A stretch of 64,000 bases of DNA from Euwallacea fornicatus (Eukaryota; Arthropoda; Insecta; Coleoptera; Curculionidae): contig NW_027096050.1 of assembly GCF_040115645.1 (NCBI RefSeq), positions 1-64,000 on the forward strand. The letters run 5' to 3'. Position numbers and translations under genes: made by a program. The notes under the pieces were generated by a model that saw only the letters and a program-made list of their open reading frames with translations, made no database searches and was not told where the DNA came from. This document shows, piece by piece, positions 10,559-24,100 of this stretch; the first letter of the stretch is position 1; every line of letters starts with the position of its first letter.

Positions 10559-12670
10559 CTTGGAAATTCATCAAGATGCAATTATGATGTGTTGTGTCAT
10601 TTTAAAGATCTCGTCGAGCTGATTAATTTGACACTTTGTTTAACAAATTTGGTCCTAATTTACCGAAGTTATCGAGCTTCAAAGTTTGAAAAGTCACAAA
10701 AGTTGTGTGTTTGAGCACATAAAGTACTATTTTTCATGGAAATTCATCAAGATGCAATCATGATGTGTTGTGTTATTTTAAAGATCTCGTCGTGCTGATT
10801 AATTTGACACTTTGTTTAACAAATTTGGTCCTAATTTGCCGAAGTTATCGAGCTTCAAAGTTTGAAAAGTCACAAAAGTTGGGTGTTTGAGCACATAAAG
10901 TACTATTTTTCATGGAAATTCATCAAGATGCAATCATGATGTGTTGTGTCATTTTAAAGGTCTCTTCGATCTGATTAATTTGACACTTTGTTTAACAAAT
11001 TTGGTTCTCATTTGCCGAAGTTATCGAGCTTCAAAGTTTGAAAAGTCATAAAAGTTGTGTGTTTGAGCATATAAAGTACTATTTGTCTTGGAAATTCATC
11101 AAGATGCAATCATGATGTGTTGTGACATCTTCAAAATCTCGTCGAGCTGATTAATGTGACACTTTGTTTAACAAATTTGGTCCTAATTTGCCGAAGTTAT
11201 CGAGCTTCAAAGTTTGAAAAGTCACAAAAGTTGGGTGTTTGAGCACATAAAGTACTATTTGTCTTGGAAATTCATCAAGAGGCAATCATGATGTGTTGTG
11301 TTATTTTAAAGATCTCGTCGAGCTGATTAATTTGACACTTTGTTTAACAAATTTGGTCCTAATTTACCGAAGTTATCGAGCTTGAAAGTTTGAAAAGTCA
11401 AAAAAGTTGTGTGTTTGAGCACATAAAGTACTATTTGTCTTGGAAATTCAACAAGATGCAATCATGATGTGTTGTGTCATTTTAAAGACCTCGTCGAGCT
11501 GATTAATTTGACACTTTGTTTAACAAATTTGGGTCTCATTTGCCGAAGTTATCGATCTACAAAGTGTGAAAAGTCACAAAAGTTTTGTGTTTGAGCACAT
11601 AAAGTACTATTTGTCTTGGAAATTCATCAAGATGCAATCATGATGTGTTGTGTCATTTTAAAGATCTCGTCGAGCTGATTAATTTGACACTTTGTTTAAC
11701 AAATTTGGTCCTCATTTGCTGAAGTTATCGATCTACAAAGTGTGAAAAGTCACAAAAGTTTTGTGTTTGAGCACATAAAGTACTATTTTTCATGGAAATT
11801 CATCAAGATGCAATCATGATGTGTTGTGTTATTTTAAAGATCTCGTCGAGCTGATTAATTTGACACTTTGTTTAACAAATTTGGTCCTAATTTACCGAAG
11901 TTATCGAGCTTCTAAGTGTGAAAAGTCATAAAAGTTGTGTGTTTGAGCACATAAAGTACTATTTTTCATGGAAATTCATCAAGATGCAATCATGATGTGT
12001 TGGGTCATTTTAAAGATCTCGTCGAGCTGATTAATGTGACACTTTGATTAACAAATTTGGTCCTAATTTGCCGAAGTTATCGAGCTTCAAAGTTTGAAAA
12101 GTCACAAAAGTTGGGTGTTTGAGCACATAAAGTACTATTTGTCTTGGAAATTCATCAAGATGCAATCATGATGTGTTGTGTCATTTTAAAGATCTCGTCG
12201 TGCTGATTAATTTGACACTTTGTTTAACAAATTTGGTCCTAATTTGCCGAAGTTATCGAGCTTCAAAGTTTGAAAAGTCACAAAAGTTGGGTGTTTGAGC
12301 ACATAAAGTACTATTTTTCATGGAAATTCATCAAGATGCAATCATGATGTGTTGTGTCATTTTAAAGGTCTCTTCGATCTGATTAATTTGACACTTTGTT
12401 TAACAAATTTGGTTCTCATTTGCCGAAGTTATCGAGCTTCAAAGTTTGAAAAGTCATAAAAGTTGTGTGTTTGAGCATATAAAGTACTATTTGTCTTGGA
12501 AATTCATCAAGATGCAATCATGATGTGTTGTGACATCTTCAAAATCTCGTCGAGCTGATTAATGTGACACTTTGTTTAACAAATTTGGTTCTAATTTGCC
12601 GAAGTTATCGAGCTTCAAAGTTTGAAAAGTCACAAAAGTTGGGTGTTTGAGCACATAAAGTACTATTTGT

Positions 12671-12846
12671 CTTGGAAATTCATCAAGAGGCAATCATGAT
12701 GTGTTGTGTTATTTTAAAGATCTCGTCGAGCTGATTAATTTGACACTTTGTTTAACAAATTTGGTCCTAATTTACCGAAGTTATCGAGCTTCAAAGTTTG
12801 AAAAGTCAAAAAAGTTGTGTGTTTGAGCACATAAAGTACTATTTGT
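12671..12846 (+). repeat. Class G monomer (exemplar)
   Basis: Marked by aagaggc (m19 t to g), gttatttt (m40), tttaccg (m104) and gtcaaaaaag (m139 c to a). It follows a class D monomer in the right domain. From 51743 onward a subform with gtgtaatttt appears (51743, 52623, 55087, 55967, 58255, 60895). Confidence 0.85.
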
Positions 12847-13022
12847 CTTGGAAATTCAACAAGATGCAATCATGATGTGTTGTGTCATTTTAAAGACCTC
12901 GTCGAGCTGATTAATTTGACACTTTGTTTAACAAATTTGGGTCTCATTTGCCGAAGTTATCGATCTACAAAGTGTGAAAAGTCACAAAAGTTTTGTGTTT
13001 GAGCACATAAAGTACTATTTGT
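12847..13022 (+). repeat. Class F monomer (exemplar)
   Basis: Marked by caacaag (m13), gacctcg (m51 t to c), gggtctc (m95, m96, m99), cgatctacaaagtgtg (m118, m121, m128) and ttttgtg. It always follows class G in the right domain. Later copies at 51919, 55263 and 58431 start tttgg after gt instead of cttgg. Confidence 0.85.
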
Positions 13023-13550
13023 CTTGGAAATTCATCAAGATGCAATCATGATGTGTTGTGTCATTTTAAAGATCTCGTCGAGCTGATTAATTTGACACTT
13101 TGTTTAACAAATTTGGTCCTAATTTACCGAAGTTATCGAGCTTCTAAGTGTGAAAAGTCATAAAAGTTGTGTGTTTGAGCACATAAAGTACTATTTTTCA
13201 TGGAAATTCATCAAGATGCAATCATGATGTGTTGTGTTATTTTAAAGATCTCGTCGAGCTGATTAATTTGACACTTTGTTTAACAAATTTGGTCCTAATT
13301 TACCGAAGTTATCGAGCTTCTAAGTGTGAAAAGTCATAAAAGTTGTGTGTTTGAGCATATAAAGTACTATTTGTCTTGGAAATTCATCAAGATGCAATCA
13401 TGATGTGTTGTGACATCTTCAAAATCTCGTCGAGCTGATTAATGTGACACTTTGTTTAACAAATTTGGTCCTAATTTACCGAAGTTATCGAGCTTCAAAG
13501 TTTGAAAAGTCACAAAAGTTGTGTGTTTGAGCACATGAAGTACTATTTTT

Positions 13551-13726
13551 CATGGAAATTCATCAAGATGCAATCATGATGTGTTGTGTCATTTTAAAGA
13601 TCTCGTCGAGCTGATTAATGTGACACTTTGTTTTACAAATTTGGTCCTTATTTGCCGAAGTTATCGAGCTTCAAAGTTTGAAAAGTCACAAAAGTTTTGT
13701 GTTTGAGCACATAAAGTACTATTTTT
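13551..13726 (+). repeat. Class L monomer (exemplar)
   Basis: Marked by ttttacaaat (m84 a to t), ccttatttgccg (m99 a to t) and aagttttgtg. The m84 change removes one arm of the first dyad. Copies at 13551, 21647 and 30623 have tgtgac; those from 34847 onward have tttgac. It is almost always followed by class M. Confidence 0.85.
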
Positions 13727-13902
13727 CATGGAAATTCATCAAGATGCAATCATGATATGTTGTGTTATTTTAAAGATCTCGTCGTGCTGATTAATTTGAC
13801 ACTTTGTTTAACAAATTTGGTCCTAATTTGCCGAAGTTATCGAGCTTCAAATTTTGAAAAGTCACAAAAGTTGGGTGTTTGAGCACATAAAGTACTATTT
13901 GT
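13727..13902 (+). repeat. Class M monomer (exemplar)
   Basis: Marked by gatatgttg (m31 g to a), gttatttt and cgtgctg (m59). This copy and those at 21823 and 30799 also have attttgaa in the second dyad; later copies (35023, 38191, 41535, 45055, 57375) do not. It follows class L. Confidence 0.85.
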
Positions 13903-14078
13903 CTTGGAAATTCATCAAGATGCAATCATGATGTGTTGTGTCATTTTAAAGATCTCGTCGAGCTGATTAATGTGACACTTTGTTTAACAAATTTGGTCCT
14001 AATTTGCCGAAGTTATCGAGCTTCAAAGTTTGAAAAGTCACAAAAGTTGGGTGTTTGAGCACATAAAGTACTATTTGT
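13903..14078 (+). repeat. Class Q monomer (exemplar)
   Basis: A cttgg-start monomer with tgtgac (m70 t to g), intact tttgtttaac, tttgccg and gggtg. It follows class M at 13903, 21999, 30975, 35199, 38367, 41711 and 45231. Confidence 0.8.
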
Positions 14079-14254
14079 CTTGGAAATTCATCAAGATGCA
14101 ATCATGATGTGTTGTGTCATTTTAAAGATCTCGTCGAGCTGATTAATTTGACACTTTGTTTAACAAATTTGGTCCTAATTTACCGAAGTTATCGAGCTTC
14201 AAAGTTTGAAAAGTCACAAAAGTTGTGTGTTTGAGCACATAAAGTACTATTTTT
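14079..14254 (+). repeat. Class P monomer (exemplar)
   Basis: A cttgg-start monomer with tgtcatttt, tttgac, tttaccg (m104 g to a), both dyads intact and gtgtg. It has few private changes and is close to the consensus. It usually precedes class N. Confidence 0.75.
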
Positions 14255-14430
14255 CATGGAAATTCATCAAGATGCAATCATGATGTGTTGTGTCATTTTA
14301 AAGATCTCGTCGAGCTGATTAATTTGACACTTTGTTTAACAAATTTGGTCCTTATTTGCCAAAGTTATCGAGCTTCAAAGTTTGAAAAGTCACAAAAGTT
14401 GTGTGTTTGAGCACATAAAGTACTATTTTT
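14255..14430 (+). repeat. Class K monomer (exemplar)
   Basis: Marked by ccttatttgccaaag (m99 a to t, m107 g to a). The m107 change is a CpG-to-CpA transition. Other copies are at 22351, 27103, 31327, 35551, 36783, 40303, 43647 and 46991, each followed by class H. Confidence 0.85.
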
Positions 14431-14606
14431 CATGGAAATTCATCAAGATGCAATCATGATGTGTTGTGTTATTTTAAAGATCTCGTCGAGCTGATTAATT
14501 TGACACTTTGTTTAACAAATTTGGTCCTAATTTACCGAAGTTATCGAGCTTCTAAGTGTGAAAAGTCATAAAAGTTGGGTGTTTGAGCACATAAAGTACT
14601 ATTTGT

Positions 14607-14782
14607 CTTGGAAATTCATCAAGATGCAATCATGATGTGTTGTGTCATTTTAAAGATCTCGTCGAGCTGATTAATGTGACACTTTGATTAACAAATTTGG
14701 TCCTAATTTGCCGAAGTTATCGAGCTTCAAAGTTTGAAAAGTCACAAAAGTTGGGTGTTTGAGCACATAAAGTACTATTTGT
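14607..14782 (+). repeat. Class J monomer (exemplar)
   Basis: Marked by tgtgac (m70) and tttgattaac (m81 t to a), which breaks one arm of the first dyad. At 14607-15134 three J monomers stand in a row; the module at 30447 has two and the one at 34671 has one, so J number varies by whole monomers. Confidence 0.85.
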
Positions 14783-15310
14783 CTTGGAAATTCATCAAGA
14801 TGCAATCATGATGTGTTGTGTCATTTTAAAGATCTCGTCGAGCTGATTAATGTGACACTTTGATTAACAAATTTGGTCCTAATTTGCCGAAGTTATCGAG
14901 CTTCAAAGTTTGAAAAGTCACAAAAGTTGTGTGTTTGAGCACATAAAGTACTATTTTTCATGGAAATTCATCAAGATGCAATCATGATGTTTTGTGTCAT
15001 TTTAAAGATCTCGTCGAGCTGATTAATGTGACACTTTGATTAACAAATTTGGTCCTAATTTGCCGAAGTTATCGAGCTTCAAAGTTTGAAAAGTCACAAA
15101 AGTTGGGTGTTTGAGCACATAAAGTACTATTTGTCTTGGAAATTCATCAAGATGCAATCATGATGTGTTGTGTCATTTTAAAGATCTCGTCGAGCTGATT
15201 AATTTGACACTTTGTTTAACAAATTTGGTCCTAATTTACCGAAGTTATCGAGCTTCAAAGTTTGAAAAGTCACAAAAGTTGTGTGTTTGAGCACATAAAG
15301 TACTATTTTT

Positions 15311-15486
15311 CATGGAAATTCATCAAGATGCAATCATGATGTGTTGTGTTATTTTAAAGATCTCGTCGTGCTGATTAATTTGACACTTTGTTTAACAAAT
15401 TTGGTCCTAATTTGCCGAAGTTATCGAGCTTCAAAGTTTGAAAAGTCACAAAAGTTGGGTGTTTGAGCACATAAAGTACTATTTTT
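15311..15486 (+). repeat. Class N monomer (exemplar)
   Basis: A catgg-start monomer with gttatttt, cgtgctg, tttgccg and gggtg. It precedes class E in almost all right-domain copies (15311, 23407, 27983, 32207, 36079, 39599, 42943, 45583, 48399, 49807, 51215, 54559, 57727). A tgtcatttt subform is at 12143, 17423, 20239 and 25519. Confidence 0.85.
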
Positions 15487-16190
15487 CATGGAAATTCATC
15501 AAGATGCAATCATGATGTGTTGTGTCATTTTAAAGGTCTCTTCGAGCTGATTAATTTGACACTTTGTTTAACAAATTTGGTTCTCATTTGCCGAAGTTAT
15601 CGAGCTTCAAAGTTTGAAAAGTCATAAAAGTTGTGTGTTTGAGCATATAAAGTACTATTTGTCTTGGAAATTCATCAAGATGCAATCATGATGTGTTGTG
15701 ACATCTTCAAAATCTCGTCGAGCTGATTAATGTGACACTTTGTTTAACAAATTTGGTCCTAATTTGCCGAAGCTATCGAGCTTCAAAGTTTGAAAAGTCA
15801 CAAAAGTTGGGTGTTTGAGCACATAAAGTACTATTTGTCTTGGAAATTCATCAAGAGGCAATCATGATGTGTTGTGTTATTTTAAAGATCTCGTCGAGCT
15901 GATTAATTTGACACTTTGTTTAACAAATTTGGTCCTAATTTACCGAAGTTATCGAGCTTCAAAGTTTGAAAAGTCAAAAAAGTTGTGTGTTTGAGCACAT
16001 AAAGTACTATTTGTCTTGGAAATTCAACAAGATGCAATCATGATGTGTTGTGTCATTTTAAAGACCTCGTCGAGCTGATTAATTTGACACTTTGTTTAAC
16101 AAATTTGGGTCTCATTTGCCGAAGTTATCGATCTACAAAGTGTGAAAAGTCACAAAAGTTTTGTGTTTGAGCACATAAAGTACTATTTGT

Positions 16191-16366
16191 CTTGGAAATT
16201 CATCAAGATGCAATCATGATGTGTTGTGTCATTTTAAAGATCTCGTCGAGCTGATTAATTTGACACTTTGTTTAACAAATTTGGTCCTCATTTGCTGAAG
16301 TTATCGATCTACAAAGTGTGAAAAGTCACAAAAGTTTTGTGTTTGAGCACATAAAGTACTATTTTT
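16191..16366 (+). repeat. Class I monomer (exemplar)
   Basis: Marked by cctcatttgctgaag (m99 a to c, m106 c to t) and cgatctacaaagtgtg with ttttgtg, so its 3' part resembles class F. The m106 change is a CpG-to-TpG transition. It is first seen at 11615 and is usually followed by class H. Confidence 0.85.
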
Positions 16367-16542
16367 CATGGAAATTCATCAAGATGCAATCATGATGTGT
16401 TGTGTTATTTTAAAGATCTCGTCGAGCTGATTAATTTGACACTTTGTTTAACAAATTTGGTCCTAATTTACCGAAGTTATCGAGCTTCTAAGTGTGAAAA
16501 GTCATAAAAGTTGTGTGTTTGAGCACATAAAGTACTATTTTT
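16367..16542 (+). repeat. Class H monomer (exemplar)
   Basis: Marked by gttatttt, tttaccg, cttctaagtgtg (m123 a to t, m128 t to g) and gtcataaaag (m139 c to t). It is one of the commonest classes in the right domain and is absent from the left 10 kb; the first copy is at 11791. It often occurs as an H-H pair, the second ending gcatat before a D monomer. Confidence 0.85.
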
Positions 16543-18126
16543 CATGGAAATTCATCAAGATGCAATCATGATGTGTTGTGTTATTTTAAAGATCTCGTCG
16601 AGCTGATTAATTTGATACTTTGTTTAACAAATTTGGTCCTAATTTACCGAAGTTATCGAGCTTCTAAGTGTGAAAAGTCATAAAAGTTGTGTGTTTGAGC
16701 ATATAAAGTACTATTTGTCTTGGAAATTCATCAAGATGCAATCATGATGTGTTGTGACATCTTCAAAATCTCGTCGAGCTGATTAATGTGACACTTTGTT
16801 TAACAAATTTGGTCCTAATTTACCGAAGTTATCGAGCTTCAAAGTTTGAAAAGTCACAAAAGTTGTGTGTTTGAGCACATAAAGTACTATTTTTCATGGA
16901 AATTCATCAAGATGCAATCATGATGTGTTGTGTTATTTTAAAGATCTCGTCGAGCTGATTAATTTGACACTTTGTTTAACAAATTTGGTCCTAATTTACC
17001 GAAGTTATCGAGCTTCTAAGTGTGAAAAGTCATAAAAGTTGTGTGTTTGAGCACATAAAGTACTATTTTTCATGGAAATTCATCAAGATGCAATCATGAT
17101 GTGTTGTGTTATTTTAAAGATCTCGTCGAGCTGATTAATTTGACACTTTGTTTAACAAATTTGGTCCTAATTTACCGAAGTTATCGAGCTTCTAAGTGTG
17201 AAAAGTCATAAAAGTTGTGTGTTTGAGCACATAAAGTACTATTTTTCATGGAAATTCATCAAGATGCAATCATGATGTGTTGGGTCATTTTAAAGATCTC
17301 GTCGAGCTGATTAATGTGACACTTTGATTAACAAATTTGGTCCTAATTTGCCGAAGTTATCGAGCTTCAAAGTTTGAAAAGTCACAAAAGTTGGGTGTTT
17401 GAGCACATAAAGTACTATTTGTCTTGGAAATTCATCAAGATGCAATCATGATGTGTTGTGTCATTTTAAAGATCTCGTCGTGCTGATTAATTTGACACTT
17501 TGTTTAACAAATTTGGTCCTAATTTGCCGAAGTTATCGAGCTTCAAAGTTTGAAAAGTCACAAAAGTTGGGTGTTTGAGCACATAAAGTACTATTTTTCA
17601 TGGAAATTCATCAAGATGCAATCATGATGTGTTGTGTCATTTTAAAGGTCTCTTCGATCTGATTAATTTGACACTTTGTTTAACAAATTTGGTTCTCATT
17701 TGCCGAAGTTATCGAGCTTCAAAGTTTGAAAAGTCATAAAAGTTGTGTGTTTGAGCATATAAAGTACTATTTGTCTTGGAAATTCATCAAGATGCAATCA
17801 TGATGTGTTGTGACATCTTCAAAATCTCGTCGAGCTGATTAATGTGACACTTTGTTTAACAAATTTGGTCCTAATTTGCCGAAGTTATCGAGCTTCAAAG
17901 TTTGAAAAGTCACAAAAGTTGGGTGTTTGAGCACATAAAGTACTATTTGTCTTGGAAATTCATCAAGAGGCAATCATGATGTGTTGTGTTATTTTAAAGA
18001 TCTCGTCGAGCTGATTAATTTGACACTTTGTTTAACAAATTTGGTCCTAATTTACCGAAGTTATCGAGCTTCAAAGTTTGAAAAGTCAAAAAAGTTGTGT
18101 GTTTGAGCACATAAAGTACTATTTGT

Positions 18127-21100
18127 CTTGGAAATTCAACAAGATGCAATCATGATGTGTTGTGTCATTTTAAAGACCTCGTCGAGCTGATTAATTTGAC
18201 ACTTTGTTTAACAAATTTGGGTCTCATTTGCCGAAGTTATCGATCTACAAAGTGTGAAAAGTCACAAAAGTTTTGTGTTTGAGCACATAAAGTACTATTT
18301 GTCTTGGAAATTCATCAAGATGCAATCATGATGTGTTGTGTCATTTTAAAGATCTCGTCGAGCTGATTAATTTGACACTTTGTTTAACAAATTTGGTCCT
18401 AATTTACCGAAGTTATCGAGCTTCAAAGTTTGAAAAGTCACAAAAGTTGTGTGTTTGAGCACATAAAGTACTATTTTTCATGGAAATTCATCAAGATGCA
18501 ATCATGATGTTTTGTGTCATTTTAAAGATCTCGTCGAGCTGATTAATGTGACACTTTGATTAACAAATTTGGTCCTAATTTGCCGAAGTTATCGAGCTTC
18601 AAAGTTTGAAAAGTCACAAAAGTTGGGTGTTTGAGCACATAAAGTACTATTTGTCTTGGAAATTCATCAAGATGCAATTATGATGTGTTGTGTCATTTTA
18701 AAGATCTCGTCGAGCTGATTAATTTGACACTTTGTTTAACAAATTTGGTCCTAATTTACCGAAGTTATCGAGCTTCAAAGTTTGAAAAGTCACAAAAGTT
18801 GTGTGTTTGAGCACATAAAGTACTATTTTTCATGGAAATTCATCAAGATGCAATCATGATGTGTTGTGTTATTTTAAAGATCTCGTCGTGCTGATTAATT
18901 TGACACTTTGTTTAACAAATTTGGTCCTAATTTGCCGAAGTTATCGAGCTTCAAAGTTTGAAAAGTCACAAAAGTTGGGTGTTTGAGCACATAAAGTACT
19001 ATTTTTCATGGAAATTCATCAAGATGCAATCATGATGTGTTGTGTCATTTTAAAGGTCTCTTCGATCTGATTAATTTGACACTTTGTTTAACAAATTTGG
19101 TTCTCATTTGCCGAAGTTATCGAGCTTCAAAGTTTGAAAAGTCATAAAAGTTGTGTGTTTGAGCATATAAAGTACTATTTGTCTTGGAAATTCATCAAGA
19201 TGCAATCATGATGTGTTGTGACATCTTCAAAATCTCGTCGAGCTGATTAATGTGACACTTTGTTTAACAAATTTGGTCCTAATTTGCCGAAGTTATCGAG
19301 CTTCAAAGTTTGAAAAGTCACAAAAGTTGGGTGTTTGAGCACATAAAGTACTATTTGTCTTGGAAATTCATCAAGAGGCAATCATGATGTGTTGTGTTAT
19401 TTTAAAGATCTCGTCGAGCTGATTAATTTGACACTTTGTTTAACAAATTTGGTCCTAATTTACCGAAGTTATCGAGCTTGAAAGTTTGAAAAGTCAAAAA
19501 AGTTGTGTGTTTGAGCACATAAAGTACTATTTGTCTTGGAAATTCAACAAGATGCAATCATGATGTGTTGTGTCATTTTAAAGACCTCGTCGAGCTGATT
19601 AATTTGACACTTTGTTTAACAAATTTGGGTCTCATTTGCCGAAGTTATCGATCTACAAAGTGTGAAAAGTCACAAAAGTTTTGTGTTTGAGCACATAAAG
19701 TACTATTTGTCTTGGAAATTCATCAAGATGCAATCATGATGTGTTGTGTCATTTTAAAGATCTCGTCGAGCTGATTAATTTGACACTTTGTTTAACAAAT
19801 TTGGTCCTCATTTGCTGAAGTTATCGATCTACAAAGTGTGAAAAGTCACAAAAGTTTTGTGTTTGAGCACATAAAGTACTATTTTTCATGGAAATTCATC
19901 AAGATGCAATCATGATGTGTTGTGTTATTTTAAAGATCTCGTCGAGCTGATTAATTTGACACTTTGTTTAACAAATTTGGTCCTAATTTACCGAAGTTAT
20001 CGAGCTTCTAAGTGTGAAAAGTCATAAAAGTTGTGTGTTTGAGCACATAAAGTACTATTTTTCATGGAAATTCATCAAGATGCAATCATGATGTGTTGGG
20101 TCATTTTAAAGATCTCGTCGAGCTGATTAATGTGACACTTTGATTAACAAATTTGGTCCTAATTTGCCGAAGTTATCGAGCTTCAAAGTTTGAAAAGTCA
20201 CAAAAGTTGGGTGTTTGAGCACATAAAGTACTATTTGTCTTGGAAATTCATCAAGATGCAATCATGATGTGTTGTGTCATTTTAAAGATCTCGTCGTGCT
20301 GATTAATTTGACACTTTGTTTAACAAATTTGGTCCTAATTTGCCGAAGTTATCGAGCTTCAAAGTTTGAAAAGTCACAAAAGTTGGGTGTTTGAGCACAT
20401 AAAGTACTATTTTTCATGGAAATTCATCAAGATGCAATCATGATGTGTTGTGTCATTTTAAAGGTCTCTTCGATCTGATTAATTTGACACTTTGTTTAAC
20501 AAATTTGGTTCTCATTTGCCGAAGTTATCGAGCTTCAAAGTTTGAAAAGTCATAAAAGTTGTGTGTTTGAGCATATAAAGTACTATTTGTCTTGGAAATT
20601 CATCAAGATGCAATCATGATGTGTTGTGACATCTTCAAAATCTCGTCGAGCTGATTAATGTGACACTTTGTTTAACAAATTTGGTTCTAATTTGCCGAAG
20701 TTATCGAGCTTCAAAGTTTGAAAAGTCACAAAAGTTGGGTGTTTGAGCACATAAAGTACTATTTGTCTTGGAAATTCATCAAGAGGCAATCATGATGTGT
20801 TGTGTTATTTTAAAGATCTCGTCGAGCTGATTAATTTGACACTTTGTTTAACAAATTTGGTCCTAATTTACCGAAGTTATCGAGCTTCAAAGTTTGAAAA
20901 GTCAAAAAAGTTGTGTGTTTGAGCACATAAAGTACTATTTGTCTTGGAAATTCAACAAGATGCAATCATGATGTGTTGTGTCATTTTAAAGACCTCGTCG
21001 AGCTGATTAATTTGACACTTTGTTTAACAAATTTGGGTCTCATTTGCCGAAGTTATCGATCTACAAAGTGTGAAAAGTCACAAAAGTTTTGTGTTTGAGC

Positions 21101-24100
21101 ACATAAAGTACTATTTGTCTTGGAAATTCATCAAGATGCAATCATGATGTGTTGTGTCATTTTAAAGATCTCGTCGAGCTGATTAATTTGACACTTTGTT
21201 TAACAAATTTGGTCCTAATTTACCGAAGTTATCGAGCTTCTAAGTGTGAAAAGTCATAAAAGTTGTGTGTTTGAGCACATAAAGTACTATTTTTCATGGA
21301 AATTCATCAAGATGCAATCATGATGTGTTGTGTTATTTTAAAGATCTCGTCGAGCTGATTAATTTGACACTTTGTTTAACAAATTTGGTCCTAATTTACC
21401 GAAGTTATCGAGCTTCTAAGTGTGAAAAGTCATAAAAGTTGTGTGTTTGAGCATATAAAGTACTATTTGTCTTGGAAATTCATCAAGATGCAATCATGAT
21501 GTGTTGTGACATCTTCAAAATCTCGTCGAGCTGATTAATGTGACACTTTGTTTAACAAATTTGGTCCTAATTTACCGAAGTTATCGAGCTTCAAAGTTTG
21601 AAAAGTCACAAAAGTTGTGTGTTTGAGCACATGAAGTACTATTTTTCATGGAAATTCATCAAGATGCAATCATGATGTGTTGTGTCATTTTAAAGATCTC
21701 GTCGAGCTGATTAATGTGACACTTTGTTTTACAAATTTGGTCCTTATTTGCCGAAGTTATCGAGCTTCAAAGTTTGAAAAGTCACAAAAGTTTTGTGTTT
21801 GAGCACATAAAGTACTATTTTTCATGGAAATTCATCAAGATGCAATCATGATATGTTGTGTTATTTTAAAGATCTCGTCGTGCTGATTAATTTGACACTT
21901 TGTTTAACAAATTTGGTCCTAATTTGCCGAAGTTATCGAGCTTCAAATTTTGAAAAGTCACAAAAGTTGGGTGTTTGAGCACATAAAGTACTATTTGTCT
22001 TGGAAATTCATCAAGATGCAATCATGATGTGTTGTGTCATTTTAAAGATCTCGTCGAGCTGATTAATGTGACACTTTGTTTAACAAATTTGGTCCTAATT
22101 TGCCGAAGTTATCGAGCTTCAAAGTTTGAAAAGTCACAAAAGTTGGGTGTTTGAGCACATAAAGTACTATTTGTCTTGGAAATTCATCAAGATGCAATCA
22201 TGATGTGTTGTGTCATTTTAAAGATCTCGTCGAGCTGATTAATTTGACACTTTGTTTAACAAATTTGGTCCTAATTTACCGAAGTTATCGAGCTTCAAAG
22301 TTTGAAAAGTCACAAAAGTTGTGTGTTTGAGCACATAAAGTACTATTTTTCATGGAAATTCATCAAGATGCAATCATGATGTGTTGTGTCATTTTAAAGA
22401 TCTCGTCGAGCTGATTAATTTGACACTTTGTTTAACAAATTTGGTCCTTATTTGCCAAAGTTATCGAGCTTCAAAGTTTGAAAAGTCACAAAAGTTGTGT
22501 GTTTGAGCACATAAAGTACTATTTTTCATGGAAATTCATCAAGATGCAATCATGATGTGTTGTGTTATTTTAAAGATCTCGTCGAGCTGATTAATTTGAC
22601 ACTTTGTTTAACAAATTTGGTCCTAATTTACCGAAGTTATCGAGCTTCTAAGTGTGAAAAGTCATAAAAGTTGGGTGTTTGAGCACATAAAGTACTATTT
22701 GTCTTGGAAATTCATCAAGATGCAATCATGATGTGTTGTGTCATTTTAAAGATCTCGTCGAGCTGATTAATGTGACACTTTGATTAACAAATTTGGTCCT
22801 AATTTGCCGAAGTTATCGAGCTTCAAAGTTTGAAAAGTCACAAAAGTTGGGTGTTTGAGCACATAAAGTACTATTTGTCTTGGAAATTCATCAAGATGCA
22901 ATCATGATGTGTTGTGTCATTTTAAAGATCTCGTCGAGCTGATTAATGTGACACTTTGATTAACAAATTTGGTCCTAATTTGCCGAAGTTATCGAGCTTC
23001 AAAGTTTGAAAAGTCACAAAAGTTGTGTGTTTGAGCACATAAAGTACTATTTTTCATGGAAATTCATCAAGATGCAATCATGATGTTTTGTGTCATTTTA
23101 AAGATCTCGTCGAGCTGATTAATGTGACACTTTGATTAACAAATTTGGTCCTAATTTGCCGAAGTTATCGAGCTTCAAAGTTTGAAAAGTCACAAAAGTT
23201 GGGTGTTTGAGCACATAAAGTACTATTTGTCTTGGAAATTCATCAAGATGCAATCATGATGTGTTGTGTCATTTTAAAGATCTCGTCGAGCTGATTAATT
23301 TGACACTTTGTTTAACAAATTTGGTCCTAATTTACCGAAGTTATCGAGCTTCAAAGTTTGAAAAGTCACAAAAGTTGTGTGTTTGAGCACATAAAGTACT
23401 ATTTTTCATGGAAATTCATCAAGATGCAATCATGATGTGTTGTGTTATTTTAAAGATCTCGTCGTGCTGATTAATTTGACACTTTGTTTAACAAATTTGG
23501 TCCTAATTTGCCGAAGTTATCGAGCTTCAAAGTTTGAAAAGTCACAAAAGTTGGGTGTTTGAGCACATAAAGTACTATTTTTCATGGAAATTCATCAAGA
23601 TGCAATCATGATGTGTTGTGTCATTTTAAAGGTCTCTTCGAGCTGATTAATTTGACACTTTGTTTAACAAATTTGGTTCTCATTTGCCGAAGTTATCGAG
23701 CTTCAAAGTTTGAAAAGTCATAAAAGTTGTGTGTTTGAGCATATAAAGTACTATTTGTCTTGGAAATTCATCAAGATGCAATCATGATGTGTTGTGACAT
23801 CTTCAAAATCTCGTCGAGCTGATTAATGTGACACTTTGTTTAACAAATTTGGTCCTAATTTGCCGAAGCTATCGAGCTTCAAAATTTGAAAAGTCACAAA
23901 AGTTGGGTGTTTGAGCACATAAAGTACTATTTGTCTTGGAAATTCATCAAGAGGCAATCATGATGTGTTGTGTTATTTTAAAGATCTCGTCGAGCTGATT
24001 AATTTGACACTTTGTTTAACAAATTTGGTCCTAATTTACCGAAGTTATCGAGCTTCAAAGTTTGAAAAGTCAAAAAAGTTGTGTGTTTGAGCACATAAAG

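Larger units (their letters stand above)
13375..16190. repeat. Recurring module D'-L-M-Q-P-K-H-J...N-E-D-G-F
   Basis: Sixteen monomers inside the 46-mer, also present in copy 2 (21471-24286). A 15-monomer version with one J fewer is at 30447-33086, and a 12-monomer version (J directly to N, ending at G) at 34671-36782. The module keeps its order while losing whole monomers, which shows that it moves and shrinks as a block. Confidence 0.8.
10031..18126. repeat. 46-monomer (8,096-bp) higher-order unit, copy 1
   Basis: Class order: F P J P N E D G F I H J N E D G F H H D' L M Q P K H J J J P N E D G F I H H D H H J N E D G. Rare markers recur exactly 8,096 bp later: gttttgtg 10411/18507, attatgat 10581/18677, cttgaaag 11381/19477, ggttctaa 12587/20683, gttgggtc near 12001/20097 and 17281/25377, attttgaa near 13850/21946. 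The left boundary lies between about 9,990 and 10,031, since the preceding monomers differ (9855 against 17951). Confidence 0.93.
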
